Of a stretch of DNA of 64,000 bases, positions 45,327-55,184 are shown piece after piece (the stretch's first letter is position 1; each line of letters opens with the position of its first letter). The notes under the pieces were generated by a model. The model worked only from the letters and a program-made list of their open reading frames with translations. It made no database searches and was not told the origin of the DNA. The position numbers and the translations under genes are program-made. This DNA comes from Roseococcus sp. (GTDB taxonomy: Bacteria > Pseudomonadota > Alphaproteobacteria > Acetobacterales > Acetobacteraceae), in the NCBI GenBank assembly GCA_026414745.1, contig JAOAIK010000049.1, positions 58,954 to 122,953 on the forward strand, given 5' to 3'.

Positions 45327-47765
45327 ATGAGCGACATCCTCGACCGCCCGGCGGAGACCGCCGCGCCCGATCTGCTGCCCCTGCTGCGCCGCGTGGCCGG
45401 CCGCATCGCGCCGCTCTGGCCGCTGCAGGACTTCGTCGCGGTCAACCCCTTCATGGGCCTGGCCGAGATGCCTTTCGGCACGGCGCTGGCCAGGCTCTCC
45501 GCCATCGGCGGCATCGAGACCCTGCCCGACCGCGCCCTGCTCGCCGAGGCGCTGGCCGAGGGCCGGGTGACGCAGGACGACCTCGCCGCCGCCATCGCCG
45601 AGACGGGCGCGGCGATGACGCCCGAGGCGCTGGCCGCCCTCGCCCGCACCGCCCGCCCGCCGCGCGCCCCGGCACTGGCGGCGCGCAGCGTGGCCGATGT
45701 GCTCGATGCCACGCAGGGCGGCCGCTGGCGCGCGCTCGCCATCGAGGAGATCGCGAAGTGGTGCGCCGCCTGGTGCGATGAGGGGCAGGCCGCCTGGCCC
45801 ATGCCCTGGCGGGGCGAGGCGCTCTACGGCGCCTGGCGGGCAGCGATGCGGCATGACCGCACGCCCGAGGTGATGGGGGTGGCGGGCTTCCGCGCGACCA
45901 TCGCCGCGCTGCCCCAGGCCCCGGTGCCGGCCATCGCCGCCTGCCTCGCGCGGCTCGGCCTCGCCCCCGCCCGGGCCGAGGCCTATCTGCATCGCTGCCT
46001 GCTCGACCTCGCGGGCTGGGCGGGCTTCCTGCGCCAGCGCGGCTGGAAGGGCGAGCTGGCCGGGGAGGCGAACGACCTGCCGCTCGAACTCCTCGCCATC
46101 CGCTGCGCCTGGGATGCGGCGCTCTTCGCCGCCCATGGCGAGGCGCCCGGCTTCCGCGCCGCCTGGGCCGAGCGGCTGGCCGCAGCCCCCGTCGCCGCCG
46201 CGCCCGAGACCGCCGATCTCGCGCTGCAGGCGGCGCTGGAGCACGGGTTCCAGCGCACGCTCGCGCACCGCTTGGCCACCGCCGCCCCGGCCGCGGAGGT
46301 CGCGCCCGCCGTGCAGGCCGTCTTCTGCATCGATGTGCGCTCGGAGCTTTATCGCCGCGCGCTGGAGGGCGTCTCGCCGCGGATCGCGACCCTGGGCTTC
46401 GCCGGCTTCTTCGGCTTCGCGCTCGAGTATGTCCGGCTCGGCGACGCGCGCGGGGCCGAGCAATGCCCGGTGCTGCTGCGCCCCGGCCTGACCATCTGCG
46501 AGGCCCTGCCCGGGCGCGACGAGGCCGCCATCGCCGAGCGGCGCGGCCTCGTGCGCCGCGTGGCCGATCTCTGGGCGAGTTTCCGCGCCTCCGCCGTCTC
46601 CTCCTTCGCCTATGTCGAGACGGCGGGCTTCCTCGCCGCGGGCGGGCTGCTGAAGGGGCTGCTGCGGCGCAAGGGGCGCGAGGCGGACGGGCTCGATCCC
46701 GCGCTGCTCGCCGAACTCGCCCCCAGCCTGGAGCCGCGCCCCTGGCACGGACGGCCCAACGGCCTCGCCGCCGCGCAGCGGCTGGAGGCGGCCGAGGCGG
46801 TGCTGCGCGCCATGTCCCTCACCCGGGACTTCGCGCCGCTCGTGCTGCTCTGCGGCCATGGCAGCAGCACGGTGAACAATCCGCACGCGGCCGGGCTCGA
46901 CTGCGGCGCCTGCGGCGGCCACACGGGCGAGAGCAACGCGCGCGTCGCCGCCATGGTGCTGAACGACCCCGCGGTGCGCGCGGGCCTCGCCGCGCGCGGC
47001 ATCGCGATCCCCGCGCAGACGCGCTTCGTCGCCGCCCTGCACGACACCACGACCGACGAGGTGACGCTGTTCGACGCGCCCGAGGACCATCCGGGCCTCG
47101 CCGAGCTGCGCGGCTGGCTCGCCGCCGCCTCGGCGCGGGCGCGGGCGATGCGCGCCCCGCGGCTCGGCCTCGCCGGCGCGGCCGACCCCGCGCCCGACAT
47201 CCGCCGCCGCAGCGCCGACTGGTCGGAGGTGCGGCCGGAATGGGCGCTGGCGAACAACGCCGCCTTCATCGTGGCACCGCGCGCGCGCACCCGGGGCCTC
47301 GACCTCGAGGGCCGCGCCTTCCTGCACAGCTACGTCTGGCAGGAGGATGCGGGCTTCGCCGTGCTCGAGCTGATCATGACCGCGCCCATGGTCGTGGCGA
47401 ACTGGATCAACCTGCAATACTACGGCTCGGTGGTGGACAACGCCGCCATGGGCAGCGGCAACAAGACGCTGCACAACGTGGTCGGCCGGCTCGGCGTGCT
47501 GGAGGGCCAGGGCGGCGATCTGCGCCCCGGCCTGCCGATGCAGTCCCTGCACGACGGGCGGCGCTGGATGCACGAGCCGCTGCGCCTGCATGTGCTGATC
47601 GAGGCGCCCGAGGCGGCGATGGAGGCCATCCTCGGCAGGCACGCGCCGGTGCGGCACCTGGTCGAGAATGGCTGGCTGCACCTGTTCCGGATCGCCGAGG
47701 ACGGGCGCACCCTGCGCCGCTATCGCGGGCCCGGGCGCTGGGAGGCGCTTGCCGCGGCGGAGTGA
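45327..47765 (+). CDS. dabA: DabA (DUF2309) beta-carbonic-anhydrase-like subunit
   Basis: VFCIDVRSELYRRALEG and LLCGHGSSTVNNPHAAGLDCGACGGHTGESNARV zinc-site motifs. Confidence 0.93.
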   Translation: MSDILDRPAETAAPDLLPLLRRVAGRIAPLWPLQDFVAVNPFMGLAEMPFGTALARLSAIGGIETLPDRALLAEALAEGRVTQDDLAAAIAETGAAMTPEALAALARTARPPRAPALAARSVADVLDATQGGRWRALAIEEIAKWCAAWCDEGQAAWPMPWRGEALYGAWRAAMRHDRTPEVMGVAGFRATIAALPQAPVPAIAACLARLGLAPARAEAYLHRCLLDLAGWAGFLRQRGWKGELAGEANDLPLELLAIRCAWDAALFAAHGEAPGFRAAWAERLAAAPVAAAPETADLALQAALEHGFQRTLAHRLATAAPAAEVAPAVQAVFCIDVRSELYRRALEGVSPRIATLGFAGFFGFALEYVRLGDARGAEQCPVLLRPGLTICEALPGRDEAAIAERRGLVRRVADLWASFRASAVSSFAYVETAGFLAAGGLLKGLLRRKGREADGLDPALLAELAPSLEPRPWHGRPNGLAAAQRLEAAEAVLRAMSLTRDFAPLVLLCGHGSSTVNNPHAAGLDCGACGGHTGESNARVAAMVLNDPAVRAGLAARGIAIPAQTRFVAALHDTTTDEVTLFDAPEDHPGLAELRGWLAAASARARAMRAPRLGLAGAADPAPDIRRRSADWSEVRPEWALANNAAFIVAPRARTRGLDLEGRAFLHSYVWQEDAGFAVLELIMTAPMVVANWINLQYYGSVVDNAAMGSGNKTLHNVVGRLGVLEGQGGDLRPGLPMQSLHDGRRWMHEPLRLHVLIEAPEAAMEAILGRHAPVRHLVENGWLHLFRIAEDGRTLRRYRGPGRWEALAAAE

Positions 47766-47876
47766 ACCGCCCTAGCCTTCCAGCCGGCGCGGCCCCGCGC
47801 GAGACGGGGCGCGCCGGGCCGGAGGCCCTCCCGCCGCGCCATGGCGGCGCGCGGGCGCTCCGGCGGGGAGGAAGGC

Positions 47877-48350
47877 ATGCTGCCTCGCGTGATGTTCGCC
47901 GCCGCGGCCGTGGCGGCCCTGGCGGTGGGGCCGGTCGTCGCCCAGAACTACAGCCGCAACCCATCCTTCGGCACGCTCAACCTGAGCGCGAACTTCATGC
48001 CGGACCCGCAGGTGGTGAACGTCACCGCCGGGGGGAACATCCCGGCCGAGCGGCTGGGCGGGTCGAGCTGCGTGGGCACCATCGCCGACGCGCCGGATGT
48101 GCGGCTGAACTGCCGCGCGGGGCAGGGGCTGCCGCTCTACATCTCCGTGCGCTCCAACGCCGACACCACGCTGGTGATCAACCTCCCCAACGGGCGGTGG
48201 ATCTGCAACGACGACTTCGACGGGCTGAACCCGGGGATCGTCTTCACCAACCCGATGTCCGGCCAGTACGACATCTGGATCGGCCATGACGGCCGCGGCC
48301 GCCGCGTGCCGGCGCAGCTCCTGGTCAGCGAGATTCCGCCGCGGCGCTGA
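47877..48350 (+). CDS. Secreted protein of the QNYSRNPSFGTLNLSA family (often annotated as S1-peptidase-like)
   Basis: Signal peptide; NPSFGTLNLSANFMPDPQVVNVTAGGNI, NADTTLVINLPNGRWICNDDFDGLNP, GQYDIWIG. Confidence 0.75.
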   Translation: MLPRVMFAAAAVAALAVGPVVAQNYSRNPSFGTLNLSANFMPDPQVVNVTAGGNIPAERLGGSSCVGTIADAPDVRLNCRAGQGLPLYISVRSNADTTLVINLPNGRWICNDDFDGLNPGIVFTNPMSGQYDIWIGHDGRGRRVPAQLLVSEIPPRR

Positions 48351-49178
48351 TCAGGCGGAGGGCGGGCGCCAGCGCGCGACCCAGCCCTCCTCCCAGCCCA
48401 TCACCAGCTCGTCGGCGCAGCGGCGCAGCACGAGATGGTCGTGCAGGAAGGCGAGCAGGTTCGCCTGCGTGACGCGCAGCGGCGGCTCCGCGCCGCGCAG
48501 CGCGTGCACCACCGGGAAGCGCGCCAGCCAGGTCTCCAGCGTCGCGCGCGGGTTGGCGTTGCGGTTGCACTGCAGAACCCAGGCGTTGAACTCGGCGAAG
48601 ACGAGCGGGCGATGCCGCGCGAGGCTGGCCGCCCCGCCCTGCAGCACCTCCGTCTCGAAGCCCTCCACGTCGATCTTCACGAAGTCGAGGCGGGCGAGGC
48701 CTTCCTGCTGCACCAGCGCGTCCAGCGTGGTGACGGGCACGCGCACCGTCGGCAGGCGGGCGGCGTCCAGCGTGGCGGGGTCCATGAGATGGGCGCCGGC
48801 GGAATGCGCGGCGTCGTGGAACACCGCCTCGCCCGGCCGGTCGGACAGCGCGACCGCGGCGCAGGTGACGCGCCCGCCGAGGCCGTTCAGCGCCACCGTC
48901 TGGGCCAGGGCGGCGGCGGTGCGCGGGCCGGGCTCGACGGCGATGATCCGCCCGCGCGGCACCAGCGGCGCGAGCGCCAGCGCCGAGAGCCCGATATTCG
49001 CGCCCACATCGAGGATCACGCCCTCCTCCGGCACCGCCGCAGCGGCGACGGCGGCGAGCGCCGCCATGCCCTCGGCGTGGGATTCGGCGTGCGCGAAGAA
49101 GCTGTCCTCCGCCGCGCCGGCCACCTGCCATTCCCGGCCGGCCAGCACCATGCGCCTGGTCTCGATCCCCACCGTCAT
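48351..49178 (-). CDS. FkbM family methyltransferase
   Basis: VILDVGANIGLSALALAPLVPRGRIIAVEPGPRTAAAL, LDFVKIDVEGFETEVLQG. Confidence 0.92.
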   Translation of the reverse strand: MTVGIETRRMVLAGREWQVAGAAEDSFFAHAESHAEGMAALAAVAAAAVPEEGVILDVGANIGLSALALAPLVPRGRIIAVEPGPRTAAALAQTVALNGLGGRVTCAAVALSDRPGEAVFHDAAHSAGAHLMDPATLDAARLPTVRVPVTTLDALVQQEGLARLDFVKIDVEGFETEVLQGGAASLARHRPLVFAEFNAWVLQCNRNANPRATLETWLARFPVVHALRGAEPPLRVTQANLLAFLHDHLVLRRCADELVMGWEEGWVARWRPPSA

Positions 49179-49203
49179 GCGCTGCGCATGTCCTCCCCGA
49201 GGC

Positions 49204-50334
49204 TCAATCCCCCGCCGCCTGCGCGGCGGCGGCCAGCGCCCGCGGCTCGGCCGCCGGCTGCGCGGCGACCTGGGCCTCGGCCGCGTCGGCCAGTGCCAGC
49301 ACCCGCTCCGCCGAGGCGCGCCACTGCGCCAGCCGCGGCATGTGCTTGACCGGCCAGGACAGCGCCTCGGCGACGGTCTGGAAAGCCTGGGCGGCCTGCA
49401 TCACCCAGCCCAAGGTGACCGCGCCGGCGAGATAGGCCGGCGTGGCCACCAGGAAGGGCAGGCCGAAGCCGATTCGCGTCACCGCGCAGACGAAGAACTC
49501 GAGCCGGGCGAAGGCCCAGGACTGCCGCTCGAAGGCCTGGGCGAGCTGCCCGAAGAGTCCGTGCAGGCGGCGCGCGTCCGCCCCGCCATGGTCGGCCCTG
49601 TCGCGCGCGCGCACCAGGGCGGCGCGGTATTCCGCCTCCTTCGCCTGACGCTCGTCGGTCGTGCGGATCAGCGCGCGCCCCGCCGCCACGGCCACGACCA
49701 TGCCCACCAGCGCGTACAGGATGGCGAGCCACAGCAGATAGCCCGGCAGGCCGAACTCCACCCCGCCCAGCACGATGGGCGGATGGTCGGAGAGCACCCA
49801 GAGCACGCCCACGAAGGTGGCCAGCGTGATCAGCGCGTGCAGCAGCGAGGCGGAGAGCTCCACCCACTCCTCCGTCGAGACGCGCACATCCTCGGCGATC
49901 CGCCCGTCCGCATTGGGCGGCGCGGCGGCCGGCCCGGCGGCGACCCAGAGCGTCGTCAGCCGCGCCCCGAGCCAGTTCCGCCAGCCGAGCGCCAGCCGCC
50001 GCCGGCAGAGAAGCTGCCCCGCCGAGGCCACGCAGAACCCCGCGACGATGAGCACCAGCACGCCGCATTCCCACAGCACGGCCTCGGCGTCGCGCCGCTC
50101 CAGCGCGTCGAACAGGTCGCGGTTCCAGGTGTTGAAGCGCAGCAGCAGCGCCACCTCGGCCCCGGCCAGCAGGGCGAGAAGCGCCGCGACGGAGAGCGCC
50201 TCCCCGCGCGAACCGCGCTCGCTCCAGAAGCCGCCGGCAAGCCGCCAGAAGCGCCGGACGGTGGCGCGCCAGGAGGCGGCAGAGGACAAGGTGGGGGAGG
50301 AGGCAGCCAAGCGGGTCGTTTTCCCCTCGCGCAT
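49204..50334 (-). CDS. SbmA/BacA-like ABC-type membrane protein without ATPase domain
   Basis: FNTWNRDLFDALERRDAEAV, GRIAEDVRVSTEEWVELSASLL, FLVATPAYLAGAVTLGWVMQAAQAFQTV; no Walker A. Confidence 0.85.
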   Translation of the reverse strand: MREGKTTRLAASSPTLSSAASWRATVRRFWRLAGGFWSERGSRGEALSVAALLALLAGAEVALLLRFNTWNRDLFDALERRDAEAVLWECGVLVLIVAGFCVASAGQLLCRRRLALGWRNWLGARLTTLWVAAGPAAAPPNADGRIAEDVRVSTEEWVELSASLLHALITLATFVGVLWVLSDHPPIVLGGVEFGLPGYLLWLAILYALVGMVVAVAAGRALIRTTDERQAKEAEYRAALVRARDRADHGGADARRLHGLFGQLAQAFERQSWAFARLEFFVCAVTRIGFGLPFLVATPAYLAGAVTLGWVMQAAQAFQTVAEALSWPVKHMPRLAQWRASAERVLALADAAEAQVAAQPAAEPRALAAAAQAAGD

Positions 50335-50426
50335 GGACGATCCGGGCCGCGGCCCGCGCCGACCCGCCGCAGTTAGGCACGGCGAGGGCGGAATGAAACC
50401 CCCTGCATGGCCGCCTCGCCGCCGCC

Positions 50427-50759
50427 TCAGATGAGCCGCGCCTCGAACGGCGGCAGCAGGTCCGGCGCCTCGAACTCGAGCACCCAGAGGTCGGGGTCGC
50501 GCTGGATCTGGCGCTCGACATAGGCGGTGGCGGCCTCCTCGCTCACGGGCGCGGGGCCCGTGCCGCGCAGCCAGGCGAGGCGGCCTTCGGCGTCGCGCGC
50601 CTGGGCCAGCACCACCTGCCCCTCGCGCGCGCGCAGCACACAGAGGATGCCGCCCGAATCCGGATCCCCCTTGCGCAGCACCGCGGCCGGCCGGCCCGCC
50701 ATGTCCGACAGCCGCAGCGCCATGGACACCCAGATATGCGCCTTCACCTTCGCGTCCAT
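50427..50759 (-). CDS. DUF1491 family protein
   Basis: MDAKVKAHIWVSMALRLSDMAGRPAAVLRKGDPDSGGILCVL ... YVERQIQRDPDLWVLEFE. Confidence 0.82.
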   Translation of the reverse strand: MDAKVKAHIWVSMALRLSDMAGRPAAVLRKGDPDSGGILCVLRAREGQVVLAQARDAEGRLAWLRGTGPAPVSEEAATAYVERQIQRDPDLWVLEFEAPDLLPPFEARLI

Positions 50760-50861
50760 GCGCCCCCTCTCGCAGGGCGGCGGGGCCCCGGCAAGCCCGT
50801 CTTGCCGGTTGCGGGCCGCGCCGGCAGATAGCGGGGCGACAGCGGATGCCGAGGAGCGCCG

Positions 50862-51077
50862 ATGGACCCGAGCAAGCTCACCCCCGGCCAGCGCGCCTAC
50901 GAGGAGAAGCGGGCCGCCAAGGCGGGCATGAGCCTGGAGGCTTGGCTCAAGGAGAAGGAACGGCGGGCCCGCGCCGAGGCCGAGGCGGCGCGCAAGGCCG
51001 AGCAGGCGGCGGCCGCACCGGCGAAGAAGCCCGGCTTCTTCCAGCGCCTGCTGGAGCGGGCGCAGAAGCCCCTCTGA
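50862..51077 (+). CDS. Small hypothetical charged protein
   Basis: MDPSKLTPGQRAYEEKRAAKAGMSLEAWLKEKERRARAEAEAARK. Confidence 0.65.
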   Translation: MDPSKLTPGQRAYEEKRAAKAGMSLEAWLKEKERRARAEAEAARKAEQAAAAPAKKPGFFQRLLERAQKPL

Positions 51078-51372
51078 GCCGCGCACCGACCGCACGGGTT
51101 CCGCCTTCGCGGCCGGCCCGGGCGGACAGCCCTGACGGGGCGCCAGCATGGGGCTGTCGCCGCGTGGTGCCCGCCCTGCCCGGGTCGCAGACCACACGCA
51201 CGAAGCTATCCCCTTCGCGCCCCTCAGTCGGGCGCGCATGGCGGCACGCCGCCATGGGTCCCGTCTCCGGGCTGCGGCCCTCCGGCCGCCTTGGCGTAGC
51301 GGCACAGGCCGCGAGCCGCATCCGCGGCCTCGGCCCTGCGGGCCACAGGGTTGGGACGTCGTGCGCTTGGTC

Positions 51373-52632
51373 TCACTTCCGCCCGAGCCCGCGGCCAGGA
51401 CCCACGACGCCCGGGCCGAAACGCGCGCGCAGCGCCTCCACCGCCCGCCACCTGGCGGCGCGCCGCGGCGCCTCCGGATCGGCGAGGTCGCCCCGGTCGG
51501 CCTCGGCGCCGGGCAGGAGGGGCTGGGCGCCCAGCCCGAGCAGGCGGAAGGCGGTTCCGTCCGCCTCGCGCGCCAGCAGGGGGCGGGCCGCCTCGAACAG
51601 CGTCTCGGGCAGGCGGGAGGGGGTGGGAAGCCGTGTCTGGCGCGTGCGCGCCTCGAAGCGCGCGGTCTTGAGCTTCAGCACCACGCCCCCTGCGGCCAGC
51701 CCCTTGGCGGCCAGCCGCGCCGCGAGCTTCTCCGCCAGCCGCCAGAGCACCGCCTCCAGCTCGGGAAGAGCGCTCAGATCCTCCTCGAAGGTGGTCTCGG
51801 CGCTGACGCTCTTCGCCTCGCGCCCGGGGGTGACGGGGCGCGGGTCCTCGCCGCGCGCGCGGGCGGCGAGTGCGGGCCCCTCCTCGCCCAGCCGCGCCAG
51901 CGCCGCGCGGTCATCCAGGGCGGCGAGCTGGCCGAGGCGCGTGATGCCCCCCGCCGCCAGCCGCTTCGCCGCGGCGGGGCCGATGCCGGGCAGCGCACCC
52001 ACCGGCAGCGGCGCGAGGAAGGCCGCCGCCTCGCCCGGGCCGATCACGGCGAAGCCGCGCGGCTTGTCGCGCTCGGCCGCGAGCTTCGCCATCAGGCGGT
52101 TGGCCGCGAGGCCGATGGAGACCGTCACCCCCACCTCGCGCTCCACCGCCGCGGCGAAGCGCGCCAGCACGAGGGCGGGCGGCGCGCGGTGCAGCGCCTC
52201 GGTGCCGGAGAGATCGAGCACCGCCTCGTCAATGGAGAGCGGCTGCACGAGCGGCGTCAGCGCCTCCATCATCGCGCGGATGCGCGCCGCCTCGGCGGCG
52301 TATTTCGCCATGTCGGGCCTGATGACGACCGCATCGGGGCAGGCGGCGAGCGCCTTGAACATGGGCATGGCGCTCTTCACGCCGCGGGTGCGCGCCACAT
52401 AGCAGGCGGCGGCGACGACGCCGCGCCTCCCCCCGCCCACGATCACCGGCCGGGCGCGCAGCTCCGGCCGGTCGCGCTTCTCCACGCTCGCGTAGAAGGC
52501 GTCGCAGTCCACATGGGCGATGGCGAGGGAGAACAGCGCGGGATGGCGGAGGAGCCGCCGCCCGCCGCAGCGGCGGCAGGCCGGCCCCTCGCCCGGGTCG
52601 GTCGCGAAGCAGTCGCGGCAGAGCGCCTCCAT
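51373..52632 (-). CDS. dinB: DNA polymerase IV (Y family) with N-terminal zinc-ribbon-like extension
   Basis: CRDCFATDPGEGPACRRCGG then HVDCDAFYASVEKRDRPEL, QPLSIDEAVLDLSG. Confidence 0.93.
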   Translation of the reverse strand: MEALCRDCFATDPGEGPACRRCGGRRLLRHPALFSLAIAHVDCDAFYASVEKRDRPELRARPVIVGGGRRGVVAAACYVARTRGVKSAMPMFKALAACPDAVVIRPDMAKYAAEAARIRAMMEALTPLVQPLSIDEAVLDLSGTEALHRAPPALVLARFAAAVEREVGVTVSIGLAANRLMAKLAAERDKPRGFAVIGPGEAAAFLAPLPVGALPGIGPAAAKRLAAGGITRLGQLAALDDRAALARLGEEGPALAARARGEDPRPVTPGREAKSVSAETTFEEDLSALPELEAVLWRLAEKLAARLAAKGLAAGGVVLKLKTARFEARTRQTRLPTPSRLPETLFEAARPLLAREADGTAFRLLGLGAQPLLPGAEADRGDLADPEAPRRAARWRAVEALRARFGPGVVGPGRGLGRK

Positions 52633-52696
52633 GATGCCGGCAGGGTGCGAGCGTCCCGCGCCGCCGGCAAGCGATGGATGCGGCCGGGGGCGGGGC

Positions 52697-53572
52697 TCAG
52701 GGCCAGAGCCGCGCCGCCCCCAGCACCCCCGAACTGTCGCCATGGGCGGCGCGCAGCACACGCGTGCGCACCACGTCGGAGAAGACATGGCGGGGAATGA
52801 GCCGCGGCAGCACCTCGTAGAGGTGCGCCATGTTGGACAGCCCGCCACCCAGCACGATCGCCTCGGGGTCGAGCAGGTTGATGACATGCGCGAGCGCCCG
52901 GGCGAGACGGTCGGCATGGCGCGCGAGGGCGGCGCGGGCGGCGGGGTCCGCACGCCCCGGCAGGCCGCTGGCGTCGCGCGCGCCCGGCCCGTCGGCCTCC
53001 GCGGCCAGGGCGGGGCCGCAGAGGAAGGCCTCGATGCAGCCGCGCCGGCCGCACCAGCAGGCGGGGCCGGGATATTCCTCCGCCGTCATCCAGGGCAGCG
53101 GGTTGTGGCCCCATTCGCCCGCGATGCGGTTGTGCCCCTCCAGCAGCCGGCCATGGACGATGACGCCCGCCCCCACCCCGGTGCCGAGGATCGCGGCGAA
53201 GACGTTCGAGAGCCCGGCCGCCGCGCCGTCGGCGGCCTCGGAGAGGGCAAGGCAGTTCGCGTCGTTGGACAGGCGCACCTCCCGCCCCAGCGCGGCGGCG
53301 AGGTCGGCATCCAGCCGCCCGCCGTTCAGCCAGGTGGAGTTGGCGCCGCGCACCCGCCCCGTCTCGGGCGAGAGGCTGCCCGGGATGCCCACCCCCACCG
53401 TGCCGCGCGCGCCGAGCTCGCGCTCCGCCCCCTCGACCAGGGCGGCGACGGTGGCGATGACGCCGGCATAGTCGGGCGGGGTGGCGGCGCGGCGGCGCAG
53501 CGCCACCCGGCCCGCGGCGTCCAGCGCCGCGACCTCGATCTTGGTGCCGCCCACATCCACGCCGATCCGCAT
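52697..53572 (-). CDS. ROK family sugar kinase
   Basis: MRIGVDVGGTKIEVAALD, SNDANCLALSEA, CWCGRRGCIEAFLCG. Confidence 0.92.
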   Translation of the reverse strand: MRIGVDVGGTKIEVAALDAAGRVALRRRAATPPDYAGVIATVAALVEGAERELGARGTVGVGIPGSLSPETGRVRGANSTWLNGGRLDADLAAALGREVRLSNDANCLALSEAADGAAAGLSNVFAAILGTGVGAGVIVHGRLLEGHNRIAGEWGHNPLPWMTAEEYPGPACWCGRRGCIEAFLCGPALAAEADGPGARDASGLPGRADPAARAALARHADRLARALAHVINLLDPEAIVLGGGLSNMAHLYEVLPRLIPRHVFSDVVRTRVLRAAHGDSSGVLGAARLWP

Positions 53573-53634
53573 GGCCCGAGGCTGGCGCGGCGCGGCCCTT
53601 GCCGTCCAGCCCCGCCCGGTGCTGATCTGCCGGC

Positions 53635-53877
53635 ATGGAGGAGACGTCCAGCCTGCTCGATGTGCGCGGCCTGTCCTGCCCGCTGCCGGTGCTGAAGGCG
53701 AACAAGGCGCTGCGCGCCCTGCCGCCCGGCGCGCGCCTGACCGTGCTCGCCACCGACCCCGCGGCGGTGAAGGATTTCGCCGCCTATGCCGAGGAGACGG
53801 GCCATGCGCTGCTCTCCTCCACGGCCGAGGAGGGCGGGGTGTTCCGCTTCCTGCTGCAGCGCCGGGCCGCGCCGTGA
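53635..53877 (+). CDS. TusA family sulfurtransferase
   Basis: LLDVRGLSCPLPVLKANKALRALPPGARLTVLATDPAAVKDF. Confidence 0.92.
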   Translation: MEETSSLLDVRGLSCPLPVLKANKALRALPPGARLTVLATDPAAVKDFAAYAEETGHALLSSTAEEGGVFRFLLQRRAAP

Positions 53878-54803
53878 GCGTCCTCTTGCTCACCCACCCC
53901 GACTGCCTCGCCCATGACATGGGCGAGGGGCACCCGGAATGCCCCGACCGGCTGCGCGCCGTGCTGCGCGCCCTGGAGGCCGAGGAGTTCGCCGACCTGC
54001 TGCGCGACCGCGCGGAGGAGGCGAGGCCCGAGCACCTGATCCGCGTGCATCCGCCCGACTATGTGGAGGCCATCCTCGGCATTCGTCCCGCGCCGGGCGA
54101 GATGGTGGCGCTCGACGCCGACACGATGATGAACCACGCGAGCGCGCGCGCCGCGCTGCTGGCCGCAGGGGCGGCGGTGCGCGCGGTGGACGAGGTGTGC
54201 GGCGGGCAGGCGCGACGGGTTTTCTGCGCCACCCGCCCGCCCGGCCACCACGCCGAGCGCCGCCGGCCCATGGGCTTCTGCCTGTTCTCCAACGCCGTGG
54301 TGGCGGCGCGCCACGCCCAGGCGGCGCACGGCCTGGCACGCGTGGCGATCTGCGACTTCGACGTGCACCACGGCAATGGCAGCCAGGACTGCACGCAGGA
54401 GGATCCCTCGATCCTGTTCTGCTCCTCGCACCAGATGCCGCTCTATCCCGGCACCGGCGCGGCCGAGGAGCGCGGTGTGGGCAACATCTTCAACGCGCCG
54501 CTGCCGCCGGGAGCGGATGGCGCGGCCTTCCGTGCCGCATGGGCGGAGTCGCTGCTGCCCGCGCTCGACGACTTCGCGCCGGAACTCCTGGTGATCTCGG
54601 CGGGCTTCGACGCCCATGCGCGCGACCCGCTGGCGCAGCTGCGCGTGACCGAAGCGGATTTCGCCTGGCTGACGGACCGGCTGTGCGAGGTGGCGGAGCG
54701 CCATGGCCGTGGCCGGGTGGTGAGCCTGCTGGAAGGCGGCTATGACCTTCCCGCTCTGGCAAGCTCGGCGGCGGCCCATGTGCGAAGCCTGATGCGCGCC
54801 TGA
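53874..54803 (+). CDS. Histone deacetylase family protein
   Basis: TRPPGHHAERRRPMGFCLFSN, ICDFDVHHGNGSQ; GTG start overlapping tusA stop. Confidence 0.93.
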   Translation: MSVLLLTHPDCLAHDMGEGHPECPDRLRAVLRALEAEEFADLLRDRAEEARPEHLIRVHPPDYVEAILGIRPAPGEMVALDADTMMNHASARAALLAAGAAVRAVDEVCGGQARRVFCATRPPGHHAERRRPMGFCLFSNAVVAARHAQAAHGLARVAICDFDVHHGNGSQDCTQEDPSILFCSSHQMPLYPGTGAAEERGVGNIFNAPLPPGADGAAFRAAWAESLLPALDDFAPELLVISAGFDAHARDPLAQLRVTEADFAWLTDRLCEVAERHGRGRVVSLLEGGYDLPALASSAAAHVRSLMRA

Positions 54804-54855
54804 TTCTCGATGCGACTCTGGAATGTTCCGGAGTCCTGTGATTTGCTGGAGGTGT

Positions 54856-54884
54856 TTGGGCTCCTGCCGGGGGGGCGGTATAGT
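54856..54884 (+). promoter_or_regulatory. Candidate sigma70 promoter of xseB-ispA-dxs-tlyA
   Basis: TTGGGC (54856-54861), 17-nt spacer, TATAGT (54879-54884). Confidence 0.45.
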
Positions 54885-54906
54885 GAAACAGGGTTGGGAG
54901 AGAGCC

Positions 54907-55170
54907 ATGTCCGTTCAGCCTTCCTCCGCCCCCGGCGGCGCCGCGGCGCGCGAGATCGCCTCGCTCTCCTTCGAGGAGGCGCTCGGGGAACTGGAGGCGA
55001 TCGTCAAGGTGCTGGAAAGCGGCAGTGTCACGCTGGCCCAGGCCATCGAGACATACGAGCGGGGCACGGCGCTGCGGCGCTATTGCGAGGCCAAGCTCTC
55101 CGAGGCCGAGGCGAAGGTGCGGGCGGTGGTGGAAGGCGGCAACGGCCTCTCGGTCAGGGCCGTGGAATAG
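54907..55170 (+). CDS. xseB: Exodeoxyribonuclease VII small subunit
   Basis: LSFEEALGELEAIVKVLESGSVTLAQAIETYERGTALRRYCEAKLSEAEAKV. Confidence 0.93.
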   Translation: MSVQPSSAPGGAAAREIASLSFEEALGELEAIVKVLESGSVTLAQAIETYERGTALRRYCEAKLSEAEAKVRAVVEGGNGLSVRAVE

Positions 55171-55184
55171 GACAACGGATCGGC

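Noticed and set aside
41700-47681. 1993-aa minus-strand ORF across lysR-dabB-dabA
   Set aside because: Low-complexity Arg/Gly/His/Gln-rich shadow frame opposite well-supported genes; high-GC artefact
54815-54834. ACTCTGGAATGTTCCGGAGT imperfect palindrome upstream of xseB as a LexA box
   Set aside because: Does not fit alphaproteobacterial GTTC-N7-GTTC; may be a regulator site, but evidence is too thin
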